From: an uncultured archaeon
Lineage (GTDB): Archaea > Thermoproteota > Nitrososphaeria > Nitrososphaerales > CALBXV01
NCBI GenBank assembly: GCA_937890045.1
Contig: CALBXV010000567.1
Coordinates: 1-9,618, forward strand
Direction of reading: 5' to 3'
DNA length: 9,618 bases
Shown here: one piece after another, positions 1-5,533 of the stretch
Layout: each line of letters begins with the position of its first letter
Position numbering within the stretch: position 1 is the stretch's first letter
The notes under the pieces: generated by a model
Database searches by the model: none
What the model was told of the DNA's origin: nothing
The model's input: the letters and a program-made list of their open reading frames with translations, nothing else
Made by a program: the position numbers and the translations under genes

Positions 1-706
1 CGTAAATAAAGAAACAGGTAAATTAACTAAAGTTGGAAAAGTTTTCAAGAAAGCTTCTGGATTGTTCACAAAGGCCCTGCAGGCAATATCATTAGCAATG
101 GCTGGGTTTACAGCAGCCATAATGGCCAAAGTAGCAATAGTACTTTTAATAATAGCTGCGGTAGTAATCCTTGGTATCTATATATCGCGAAATATAGAAA
201 AAATAAGAGTTAATTTCAAGAAAGCTGTAGACAAATTTAAAAATGCATTTACAAAAGTGTCTAATTGGTTTAAGGACTTAGGAGAAGATATTTGGTATAG
301 TATTAAAATGCTAGGCGCTAGAATTAAAGATGGCTTTGCTTCAATGGCTAATAAAGTCATTACGAAACTAAACAAAATACCTGGAGTTAATATTGAAAAA
401 TGGGATGCAGGTAGAACAGAAAAACTTGAAGGTGAACGTGAAGATGTTTTAGGTGGACGAATTGATCGCGATCAAAAACTACTAGGAGAGTATAAAGCAC
501 TTTCTGTAGAAAGAGGAAAACAATTAGAAGACGCCGCCAAAGCAGATGCTGATAGAAAAGCTGAAAAAGATGCTGGAACTGTAGGTGGAAATCAACAAGT
601 CAATACATCTATCCAAACAGATGCTCGTGAAGTTCACATGAGTTCAGAATCAACTCAACCAACTGACTTTATAGGTATGCGAGCCAACATGGCTCTTGAT
701 GGATAA
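1..706 (+). CDS. C-terminal part of a large phage protein, probably virion or tape-measure-like (partial, cut by window edge)
   Basis: The frame is open from base 2 to a TAA at 704-706, giving 234 visible residues, and no convincing start is present, so the true start lies to the left of the window. An internal TTG at 62 is not a persuasive start. A hydrophobic stretch (AKVAIVLLIIAAVVILGIYI) forms one likely membrane-spanning helix near visible residues 42-61. It is followed by a long charged, helix-prone region rich in Lys, Glu and Asp, then a polar tail containing NTSIQTDAREV. A hydrophobic segment followed by long helices is typical of tape-measure and other tail-associated proteins, and marine T4-like phages carry large structural proteins with similar polar C-termini. 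This is an inference from composition, not a family match I can name. It is the only plus-strand gene in the window and converges on the gp32 block. Confidence 0.6.
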   Translation, partial: VNKETGKLTKVGKVFKKASGLFTKALQAISLAMAGFTAAIMAKVAIVLLIIAAVVILGIYISRNIEKIRVNFKKAVDKFKNAFTKVSNWFKDLGEDIWYSIKMLGARIKDGFASMANKVITKLNKIPGVNIEKWDAGRTEKLEGEREDVLGGRIDRDQKLLGEYKALSVERGKQLEDAAKADADRKAEKDAGTVGGNQQVNTSIQTDAREVHMSSESTQPTDFIGMRANMALDG

Positions 707-786
707 ATTTAGAAGTTGTAGAACTAGCCCCGTTCGCCCGCCGTTACTACGATACCGCCTGCCGCTCCGATACCTTTCCGCTTTGA

Positions 787-810
787 TTTAAAGAATCCCC
801 ATTCTTTAAA
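787..810. repeat. Perfect inverted repeat, 10-base arms with a 4-base loop
   Basis: TTTAAAGAAT at 787-796 is the exact reverse complement of ATTCTTTAAA at 801-810, with CCCC (GGGG on the minus strand) as loop. It lies 77 bases downstream of the gp32 stop in the minus direction and 80 bases after the plus-strand gene. There is no adjacent T tract, so if it ends transcription it is not a textbook intrinsic terminator. Confidence 0.75.
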
Positions 811-817
811 GTCCCAC

Positions 818-834
818 TCACTAAGTCTTAGTGA
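818..834. repeat. Perfect inverted repeat, 7-base arms with a 3-base loop
   Basis: TCACTAA at 818-824 pairs with TTAGTGA at 828-834 around GTC. It lies only 7 bases from the 787-810 hairpin, so the two form a tandem pair that could stack in an RNA from either strand. Confidence 0.65.
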
Positions 835-873
835 ATACAGAGGCCGACACGATGCCCCTTTCCCGATATTAGG

Positions 874-887
874 TATAAGTATTTATA
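874..887 (-). promoter_or_regulatory. T4-type late promoter candidate (TATAAATA) facing left into the convergence zone
   Basis: The minus strand reads TATAAATACTTATA, which contains the T4 late promoter core TATAAATA (880-887). Late promoters of this type are recognised by gp55 with gp33 and the sliding clamp. Thirteen bases (ATAAATACTTATA) are repeated exactly at 6999-7011, which makes chance less likely. With T4 spacing, transcription would start near 874 and run left, away from gp32 and into the GC-rich zone, where no normal gene is found. Confidence 0.45.
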
Positions 888-903
888 ACTAGTTGAAAGT
901 TAC

Positions 904-1803
904 TTACGCGTCTTGAGCAAGTTTTTCAAAGTAAGATAGAGAACTATCTTCTTGTTTTGAAGTTGTTGAAATAGTATCAACACCACTCCAAGGTTGTTCA
1001 TCAGCTGTAGCTACGTTTCCTGCCGAATTATCATCAGCAATTGTTTCTGCAGTAGCACCTGAAACTGTACCTGTTATACCTAACACTCTTTCCAACTTGA
1101 CTTTCATCTCGTCATAAGACTTGAATTGGTCAGGGGCAATAATCTCAGCTAGAGAATGTTGCTTGTTGTAGATGGACTCAAGTTCAGAATCATCTTCCGA
1201 CAAAGGAGCCGGAGCTGCAAATTCTGATTTATCATAATTCCAGTAGCCATCTACTTTTCTAACTTTAAGTTTAAAGTCAGCACCTTCCCATAAATCAAAT
1301 GGATTGAGTGGTTTTTCATCTTCGAACTGTGGTTGCATTGCATCCTTTACTTTCTCAAAGATTTTCTTGCCGTATCTATACAGCATTACTTTACCTTCGT
1401 ATTCTGGATGCTTTGGATCAGAAACAACTAGAACATTAGAGACATAGTGTAACCTACGTTTCTGTTTCCTAGCTTGATCCTTTTGAACCTCATCACCTGT
1501 GTTCCAGAGTTTAGTGTTATATTCACTAACTGGACAAGGCTTGTTCAAAGTTGTTAAAGACTTGTCAATAAACCACCCGCCTGGACCTTGAAACCCATGA
1601 TCCCAATATTGGACCCATGGAAGTTCTTCTCCATTAGCAGCTGGTAAAAAACGAAGGACTGCATAACCATTACCTGATTTATCAAGTTCTGGTTTCCAGT
1701 ATCTATCGTCTGAAAAGCTTTTAGATGCTTCAGAGTCTTTCTCTAAAGCCGTTTGTAGTTTGTCGAACCCGCTTCGACTGCGTTTTAATTCATTGAATGA
1801 CAT
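904..1803 (-). CDS. 32: Single-stranded DNA-binding protein gp32
   Basis: This is the phage single-stranded DNA-binding protein that coats exposed strands in replication, recombination and repair. Its 299 residues match T4 gp32 (about 301) in length and layout. Near the N-terminus, KRSRS (7-11) corresponds to the T4 KRKST motif used for cooperative binding. The core includes GNGYAVLRFLP (45-55), HGF near 69-71, LVVSDPKHPEYEGKVMLYRYGKKI and PFDLWEGADFKLKV, all recognisable gp32 blocks. The C-terminus is acidic and Ser/Thr-rich, as in the T4 tail that contacts partner proteins such as gp59. In the zinc-ribbon region His69 and Cys90 remain, but the other two T4 cysteines are replaced; the T4 CPVC becomes CPVS. 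Marine relatives often show similar loss. An AAGAGGA ribosome site (1811-1817) precedes the ATG. It is the last gene of the minus block before the convergence zone. Confidence 0.97.
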   Translation of the reverse strand: MSFNELKRSRSGFDKLQTALEKDSEASKSFSDDRYWKPELDKSGNGYAVLRFLPAANGEELPWVQYWDHGFQGPGGWFIDKSLTTLNKPCPVSEYNTKLWNTGDEVQKDQARKQKRRLHYVSNVLVVSDPKHPEYEGKVMLYRYGKKIFEKVKDAMQPQFEDEKPLNPFDLWEGADFKLKVRKVDGYWNYDKSEFAAPAPLSEDDSELESIYNKQHSLAEIIAPDQFKSYDEMKVKLERVLGITGTVSGATAETIADDNSAGNVATADEQPWSGVDTISTTSKQEDSSLSYFEKLAQDA

Positions 1804-1828
1804 TATATTTTCCTCTTATTATTGTATT

Positions 1829-2560
1829 CTATTTTATAAAACTATTGTATTTAAGTGGAAAACTTTTCCCACTCTTATATATAGTATACTCGCATTCTTC
1901 AAATCGGTCAAGGACTTTTTTGATTTGTGCTTCTTGAGTACCTATTAAACTGTTGGGATTGTTAGACCCAACCCTTAATCTAGCTGTCTCTTTTACATTG
2001 TCATATGCATTAGTTCCAGCATAGATATTCTGATAAGTATCAGGTTTAAAGTTCCATATTGAATCGAACCCTATCAACCCTACCTCATCAAAACCCATTA
2101 TAGATGCCTGTGTCATAGCTTGAGCTCCTGTAAAAAAGTTTACAGAAAAGCCAGGATCATCATCTGTGCCTCGCATGTTTATTATATTCCAATTGATATC
2201 AACACCCAAAACATGAACTTGCATGTCCTCTGCGGGATCTTCTGATAACCCGAATATCTGTATATGATCGTGTTTGTCTAAATCAGATTCTTCTATCCGG
2301 TAATTTTGATCTTTAAATGGTTGTAATAATGTATCCATATAAGTTTTTGGAATAGGATCCCAATCTGGAAAGATACATTGATTATCGTTCGGATAACCCG
2401 ATGCACATATCTCTTTGATGATAGTCGCATCACCACCTATCAAATAATCAGGTGAGAAATCTCTATACAGAGCATTACAACCAAATGTTACTCCATCTAA
2501 TTTCTCTAATGCTATTTGTTTTCTAGAAGGACCATTCCCTATGATGTATGCTATAGCCAT
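1829..2560 (-). CDS. Rossmann-type MptE/DUF115-like phage protein, possible glycan or nucleotide-sugar enzyme
   Basis: The 243-residue product starts with MAIAYIIGNGPSRKQ, a glycine-containing nucleotide-binding loop after a first beta strand. It continues with LDGVTFGCNALYRDFSPDYLIGGD, a layout seen in the MptE-like/DUF115 group and in GT29-like proteins, where GNGPS begins the fold and an Asp follows a predicted strand. Later blocks include VNFFTGAQAMTQASIMGFDEVGLIGFDS, another strand-helix-strand unit ending in an Asp. I infer a Rossmann-fold enzyme. The substrate is unknown; proteins of this kind are often linked to surface glycan synthesis. The ATG overlaps the 3' end of gene 59 by 10 bases, and 25 bases separate its stop from gp32. 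It therefore interrupts the 59-32 pair that is adjacent in T4. Confidence 0.7.
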   Translation of the reverse strand: MAIAYIIGNGPSRKQIALEKLDGVTFGCNALYRDFSPDYLIGGDATIIKEICASGYPNDNQCIFPDWDPIPKTYMDTLLQPFKDQNYRIEESDLDKHDHIQIFGLSEDPAEDMQVHVLGVDINWNIINMRGTDDDPGFSVNFFTGAQAMTQASIMGFDEVGLIGFDSIWNFKPDTYQNIYAGTNAYDNVKETARLRVGSNNPNSLIGTQEAQIKKVLDRFEECEYTIYKSGKSFPLKYNSFIK

Positions 2561-3144
2561 ATGCCTTGTAATACTGTTTGTAATTTCTTGTTTTCTAATT
2601 CTAAGAATGGAGCTAAACTATCTAATCTCTTTCTTGTTTTAGGCCAGATAAATTTCTCATTCATCATAGTATCATAATCATTAAAGATACCAAATATTCT
2701 ATCTGCAGCTACTAATGTTTCAGCTGCTATTCTACCACCTAGATATTCTCTTAGTATATTAGAATGTTGTCCGTCTTTAATACCTATACAGAAATCTATA
2801 TGTTTGTATTTGTCAAACAAGTATCTCATTTCTTCTGTAATAAGATATGTAAGTTTCTGTTTTCTTTTCTTAAACTCTATATAATTCTTTTCACATTCTT
2901 GTTCTAATAACTCACGAACATAGTATTTCTTTTTTGAGAAGTTAGCAACTAGAAAATCCTTTAATTCATCATTATATTTTCGAGCTAACTTAGCAAAATG
3001 ATATCTGTCTTTTCTTTTCATAAAAGATTCTAACTTTGCTGACACTTTACCATTGTATTTGAAGTAATCATAACTGTCACTATAGAAATGATTGTTGATT
3101 GCTAAGTATAAACAGTAAGCGTCGTATCCTTCTCTACTTGTCAT
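2551..3144 (-). CDS. 59: Helicase loader gp59
   Basis: T4 gp59 binds forks and gp32-coated DNA and loads the gp41 replicative helicase. The product resembles gp59 along its N-terminal half: YCLYLAINNHF, YDYFKYNG, MKRKDRYHFAKLARKYN and LKDFLVANF correspond to T4 YKLYLMIKQH, YDVIKYNW, RRDKYFFQKLSEKY and ALIFISNLVAN. The C-terminal half keeps the pattern of a conserved IxxETLVAADRIxG helix and a Trp-containing segment (KFIWPKTRKRL). It is all-helical and rich in Lys and Tyr. I chose the second ATG (197 residues, MTSREGYDAY), because it lies two bases after the bS21 stop and marine gp59 proteins begin in this way. An ATG at 3156 would add four residues and overlap bS21. Neither start has a strong ribosome site, so coupling to bS21 is likely. 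Confidence 0.92.
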   Translation of the reverse strand: MTSREGYDAYCLYLAINNHFYSDSYDYFKYNGKVSAKLESFMKRKDRYHFAKLARKYNDELKDFLVANFSKKKYYVRELLEQECEKNYIEFKKRKQKLTYLITEEMRYLFDKYKHIDFCIGIKDGQHSNILREYLGGRIAAETLVAADRIFGIFNDYDTMMNEKFIWPKTRKRLDSLAPFLELENKKLQTVLQGIWL

Positions 3145-3146
3145 GT

Positions 3147-3413
3147 TTAATACCATTTATATCTTTGTGAAGGAAGTTGATCAGCTTCCCATCTAATTTG
3201 TTCTTTACGAATTGCTTCTTTCTTTTTTCTTTGTCGTTTCTGTGCTGGCTTTTCGTAGTATTGTCTGTCTTTAACTTCTTGTAATGTTCCTGCTCGTTCA
3301 ACTTTCTTTTTAAATCTTCTTAACATTTGATCAAAAGTCAAAGGTCTAGGTTTTCTTTTCTTTTTATTAAAGTGTTTTCTTTGGTGATAAGGTTTTTGTT
3401 TTTGTGGTATCAT
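3147..3413 (-). CDS. rpsU: Ribosomal protein bS21, phage-encoded
   Basis: The 88-residue, very basic product contains the complete bS21 signature. FDQMLRRFKKKVERAG (27-42), LQEVKDRQYYEKP (44-56) and a following Lys/Arg-rich helix KRQRKKKEAIRK (59-70) align with E. coli bS21 (FDVALRRFKRSCEKAG, LAEVRRREFYEKP). bS21 sits on the 30S platform near the 3' end of 16S rRNA and affects mRNA choice at initiation. Compared with the 71-residue E. coli protein there is an N-terminal extension of about 15 residues, rich in Lys, His and Gln, and a C-terminus ending RYKWY. The start overlaps the gp33 stop as ATGA. Gene 59 begins two bases after the stop. Phage bS21 copies are known, including in a SAR11 phage. 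Its role during infection, presumably favouring phage messages, is inference. Confidence 0.95.
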   Translation of the reverse strand: MIPQKQKPYHQRKHFNKKKRKPRPLTFDQMLRRFKKKVERAGTLQEVKDRQYYEKPAQKRQRKKKEAIRKEQIRWEADQLPSQRYKWY

Positions 3414-3628
3414 ATTGGTAACTTCGCGTGTGATTCATTTAGAAATCTTAAACCCACAGCTTCGGCTTTTATCTTTTCTTTCAATGGTGGTGTAATTAAT
3501 CCTTTAACTGAATCAGGTTCTAAATGATTCTCTTGACAGAAATATACTATGGCATCTATATAACTTAATTTCTTTTCTATTACTAGTTCTTCAACTGCTG
3601 TAGTAAATTTCTTTTTAGTTAATATCAT
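3410..3628 (-). CDS. 33: Late-promoter transcription accessory protein gp33
   Basis: T4 gp33 is the co-activator that joins host RNA polymerase to the sliding clamp and supports gp55-dependent late transcription. The 72-residue product contains KLSYIDAIVYFCQENHLEP, then TPPLKEKIKAEAVGLRFL. These align with T4 gp33 MSYLEATTAFLEENSIPE and IIEKIQSEAIDENLL, including the KI.xEA core. It is shorter than T4 gp33 (112 residues), as in other marine relatives, lacking the T4 N-terminal part. I chose the ATG at 3628, which overlaps the nuclease stop as ATGA. A longer reading from 3682 would run 57 bases into the nuclease gene and adds a segment without similarity. Its own stop overlaps the bS21 start, again as ATGA. 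Gene 33 beside 59 and 32 is the T4 order. Confidence 0.9.
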   Translation of the reverse strand: MILTKKKFTTAVEELVIEKKLSYIDAIVYFCQENHLEPDSVKGLITPPLKEKIKAEAVGLRFLNESHAKLPI

Positions 3629-4296
3629 ATACCATATTCCTCTCTGTATTGAGCTCGTAATTCTTTTAATGGTTCTATCCATTTTTTAGGTTCATCAACA
3701 AACATTTGTGATTGGCCTGTTTCTTCAACTGCAATAATAGTTACTATTCTATTAATTGGAACTCCATACATTTCTTCAAACATTTTTGCATATGCTGTTT
3801 CTTGCATATAGTATCCTTTGATCTTACTAGATGTTTTTCTTTTTGTTGATGTTTTAAAATCAATAACTGAAACCTTCCCTGCAAACTCTGCTATCAAGTC
3901 AACTCTACCTGCCATTTCAAGATCATTACTATACATAGAACCTTCTAACATATAGATATCTCCTATGCGTGATGTTAATTCTTTTGTCTGATTAAACATC
4001 ATTAAATCTAAAGGAGTAAGTGAGTTTATTCTTTCTTCTGTAAGTTTGTTGTTTAAAAAATCTTCTTGAAGATAATGATATCTTGAGCCACGAGCCATTG
4101 CCTTACCTGAAATAGCATTTGCCTTTTCTTCACCAACAGCTGCTTTCCATTTAGCCAACCAAACTCTATTCATTAAACCTGTGACTGTTGTAACTGATGG
4201 ATAATTCTTTCCCTCTGGAGTTGTATAATATCTGTTCCCGTCTATTTGTTTTACGGGTAAGGTAACAGATGGATACCCTTCTAAATGATTAAACAT
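3625..4296 (-). CDS. PD-(D/E)XK nuclease, RecB/Cas4/MGME1-like
   Basis: This 223-residue product has the full motif set of the RecB-like branch of the PD-(D/E)XK nucleases: GxxxH (Gly70-His74), an acidic Glu119, the GRVD strand with Asp133, VIDFK with Asp146 and Lys148, and QETAY (Gln165 to Tyr169, QxxxY). These residues bind metal and DNA and indicate an active exonuclease or flap nuclease. The N-terminal YPSVTTV block is common in marine phage proteins annotated as MGME1-like exonucleases. I prefer the ATG at 4296 (MFNHLEG), which overlaps the upstream stop by 8 bases; an ATG at 4308 would add four residues. It lies just before gene 33, where T4 carries rnh and dsbA, so it may take over RNA-primer or flap removal. 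That role is inference. Confidence 0.9.
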   Translation of the reverse strand: MFNHLEGYPSVTLPVKQIDGNRYYTTPEGKNYPSVTTVTGLMNRVWLAKWKAAVGEEKANAISGKAMARGSRYHYLQEDFLNNKLTEERINSLTPLDLMMFNQTKELTSRIGDIYMLEGSMYSNDLEMAGRVDLIAEFAGKVSVIDFKTSTKRKTSSKIKGYYMQETAYAKMFEEMYGVPINRIVTIIAVEETGQSQMFVDEPKKWIEPLKELRAQYREEYGI

Positions 4297-4588
4297 CTTT
4301 GATCCCATGTTTCTTAGCTACTTTATCTGTGGCTACTTGTTTTGATGTCCTACGATTGAATTGCTTATCTACAGCACTGCCTGGATGTCCTTCTCCAACT
4401 TTCTGTAATACTTCTTTAAATCCACCTAACTTTCCAGTTCCTACTCTAGCTCCACTTACAATATGGGGAGCAGTTAGAACTTGTTTGTAATCAGGATTAT
4501 CTTTTAAGAATTGTGTCTTTTCACCAATACTGAAAAACTCCTCAAATTGTTCACCAGTCAATTTATCTTCAAATACATAAGTTGGCAT
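4289..4588 (-). CDS. FmdB-like small phage protein without zinc cysteines
   Basis: The 99-residue product begins MPTYVFEDKLTGEQFEEFFS, the opening typical of the FmdB-type regulatory family (MPTYxY/F...). In that family a CxxC zinc-ribbon pair follows. Here no cysteine exists in the whole protein, so it cannot bind zinc in the usual way. The middle segment (FLKDNPDYKQVLTAPHIVSG) matches a form common in marine T4-like phages, and the C-terminus is basic. I chose the ATG at 4588 because it joins the previous stop as TAATG and gives the family's N-terminus; an ATG at 4600 would add MGRL. The function is unknown, possibly protein or nucleic-acid binding. Confidence 0.75.
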   Translation of the reverse strand: MPTYVFEDKLTGEQFEEFFSIGEKTQFLKDNPDYKQVLTAPHIVSGARVGTGKLGGFKEVLQKVGEGHPGSAVDKQFNRRTSKQVATDKVAKKHGIKDV

Positions 4589-5001
4589 TAATCTTCCCAT
4601 TCACCTGGTTGAATATCCATGTATTCAATAGTACCATCTTCTTTAATTCTAGTCCACTTCTCACCTTTCTTAGCTAAATAGAAAGTTCCGGCCGGAACTT
4701 TTGGTGGCTTAAAACTTTTTTCAGGTTTTTTAGAAGCTTTAGGTTTAGAATCTAAAACATCAGGCCAATCTTCAATCTGTTTTGCAATTTTATCACTTGC
4801 TTCCTTTTCAGACTTACTAAAGTCCTTTTCTAATTCAAGAAGTAGTTGTCGTTCTTTGGCCAATTCTTCTGTAGCCGTATTCTTGTCTTGAGTTAATTCT
4901 AAAATTCTTTTCTGAGCATTAGCTAATTGACCTTGTAAGTCTTTTAAATTCTTTTGTAGTATTACAATTTCAGCTACATTCTTTGTTAAGTGCCTAGGCA
5001 T
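4588..5001 (-). CDS. Coiled-coil protein of unknown function
   Basis: The 137-residue product has a long charged helical part (about residues 10-75) with leucine and isoleucine spaced as in coiled coils (VILQKNLKDLQGQLANAQ, LLLELEKDF). A Lys/Pro-rich linker (86-103) follows, then a small C-terminal domain with an aromatic pattern (TFYLAKKGEKWTRI, EYMDIQPGEWED) that could form a beta hairpin. This suggests an oligomer with a C-terminal binding module. I do not recognise a family. The start codon overlaps the upstream gene by 8 bases and follows a good ribosome site (AGAGGG, three to five bases before the ATG region). It is coupled to the FmdB-like gene downstream. Confidence 0.8.
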   Translation of the reverse strand: MPRHLTKNVAEIVILQKNLKDLQGQLANAQKRILELTQDKNTATEELAKERQLLLELEKDFSKSEKEASDKIAKQIEDWPDVLDSKPKASKKPEKSFKPPKVPAGTFYLAKKGEKWTRIKEDGTIEYMDIQPGEWED

Positions 5002-5281
5002 TTTGTTCCCTCTTATCTAAAAATAATTGTAGCACACTTAATTCATCTTGTTTAAAATCTGTCATTTCTTTTGGCCCCCATATGGTTCCAAATCTGACAC
5101 ATTTGCTAGCAGTGTTACAATACAAAATCCAATCTTCATCAGTCATTTGTGATTTGTGTGTTTTATTATCTGTTACTTTATAAATCTCTTGTCCAAGTTT
5201 TGTAAAAAATACTTCTATTTCACTTGGATCATAAAGACCCCTTTTTTTACCTCGATAAAGTTCTTCATTTGTCTTCATCAT
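4994..5281 (-). CDS. Conserved hypothetical phage protein, 95 residues
   Basis: The product is soluble, mixed in charge and rich in aromatic residues in its centre (DEDWILYCNTASKCVRFGTI). It has two cysteines seven residues apart but no metal-binding pattern that I can defend. No family is recognised. The ATG ATG start is preceded by an AAGGA ribosome site and overlaps the upstream membrane-protein gene by 17 bases, and the 3' end overlaps the coiled-coil gene by 8. This packing and the clean frame support a real gene. Confidence 0.7.
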   Translation of the reverse strand: MMKTNEELYRGKKRGLYDPSEIEVFFTKLGQEIYKVTDNKTHKSQMTDEDWILYCNTASKCVRFGTIWGPKEMTDFKQDELSVLQLFLDKREQNA

Positions 5282-5525
5282 TCTTTTCCTTTTTTTTAAG
5301 TTCTTTTGGTATTATATCATTAATCTTTGCAATCTTTTTGTCAGCTCTTACATGCCTCATAAATTTATAATAATCAGTATCATTAAAAAATTTATTTTCT
5401 CTTAAATATTGAAGCATAAAAACAGAACCCTCTTTCTCTCCCTTTTTCCAAGAGACATAAGTGGCTATTACTATTAATGTGATATATGCAAGTCCAGTTA
5501 AGACTTTATATGTTGTTAGTTCCAT
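5265..5525 (-). CDS. Small single-pass membrane protein
   Basis: The 86-residue product has one hydrophobic helix near the N-terminus (about 5-25, VLTGLAYITLIVIATYVSW) followed by a charged, Lys-rich cytoplasmic-type tail (KELKKKEKNDEDK at the end). The positive residues after the helix suggest the tail stays inside the cell. No family is recognised. Small membrane proteins of this kind are common in T4-like phages and may modify the host envelope or affect lysis. No ribosome site is visible before the ATG. Instead a sigma70-like promoter (5534-5563) sits directly upstream, so the message may be nearly leaderless. Confidence 0.75.
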   Translation of the reverse strand: MELTTYKVLTGLAYITLIVIATYVSWKKGEKEGSVFMLQYLRENKFFNDTDYYKFMRHVRADKKIAKINDIIPKELKKKEKNDEDK

Positions 5526-5533
5526 TGTGTATC

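Larger units (their letters stand above)
724..882 (-). other. Open frame of 52 codons without ATG, GTG or TTG; possible gene remnant or RNA
   Basis: On the minus strand the frame is open from just after a TAA to a TAG at 724-726. It would encode a peptide with the pieces LSEWDFKEWGFFKSKRK and GIGAAGGIVVTAGERG, ending in a Gly/Ala-rich tail. Such a composition can look protein-like, but the only starts available are ATA, ATC or CTG, so normal initiation is not supported. The frame begins exactly inside the late-promoter-like motif. The G+C content of its 3' half differs sharply from all neighbouring genes. I do not recognise it. It may be a decayed gene, part of a transferred gene, a non-coding transcript or chance. 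Confidence 0.25.
707..903. other. Convergence zone between the plus-strand gene and the gp32 block; GC-rich island with inverted repeats
   Basis: This 197-base gap separates the end of the plus-strand gene from the stop codon of gp32. The 721-780 part is about 63 percent G+C by hand count, far above the neighbouring AT-rich genes. The minus strand is G-rich and the plus strand C-rich here. The zone holds two perfect inverted repeats (787-810 and 818-834), a late-promoter-like motif (874-887) and a 52-codon open frame without a normal start (724-882). None of these has the run of T expected of a classical intrinsic terminator. It could be a bidirectional transcription end, a small RNA locus or a gene remnant. 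Confidence 0.6.

Noticed and set aside
721..880. tRNA or tmRNA in the GC-rich zone
   Set aside because: No cloverleaf, T-arm consensus or CCA end could be fitted on either strand.
3327..3527. Plus-strand open frame of 66 codons
   Set aside because: It is antisense to bS21 and gp33, both clearly recognised, and its product shows only the Phe/Ser-rich pattern of reversed Lys-rich genes.
3629..3682. N-terminal extension of gp33 from an upstream ATG
   Set aside because: It would overlap the nuclease by 57 bases and adds no similarity, whereas the inner ATG makes an exact ATGA junction and the gp33 family start.
4299..4490. Plus-strand open frame of 63 codons
   Set aside because: It is antisense to the FmdB-like gene, with no ribosome site or recognisable product.
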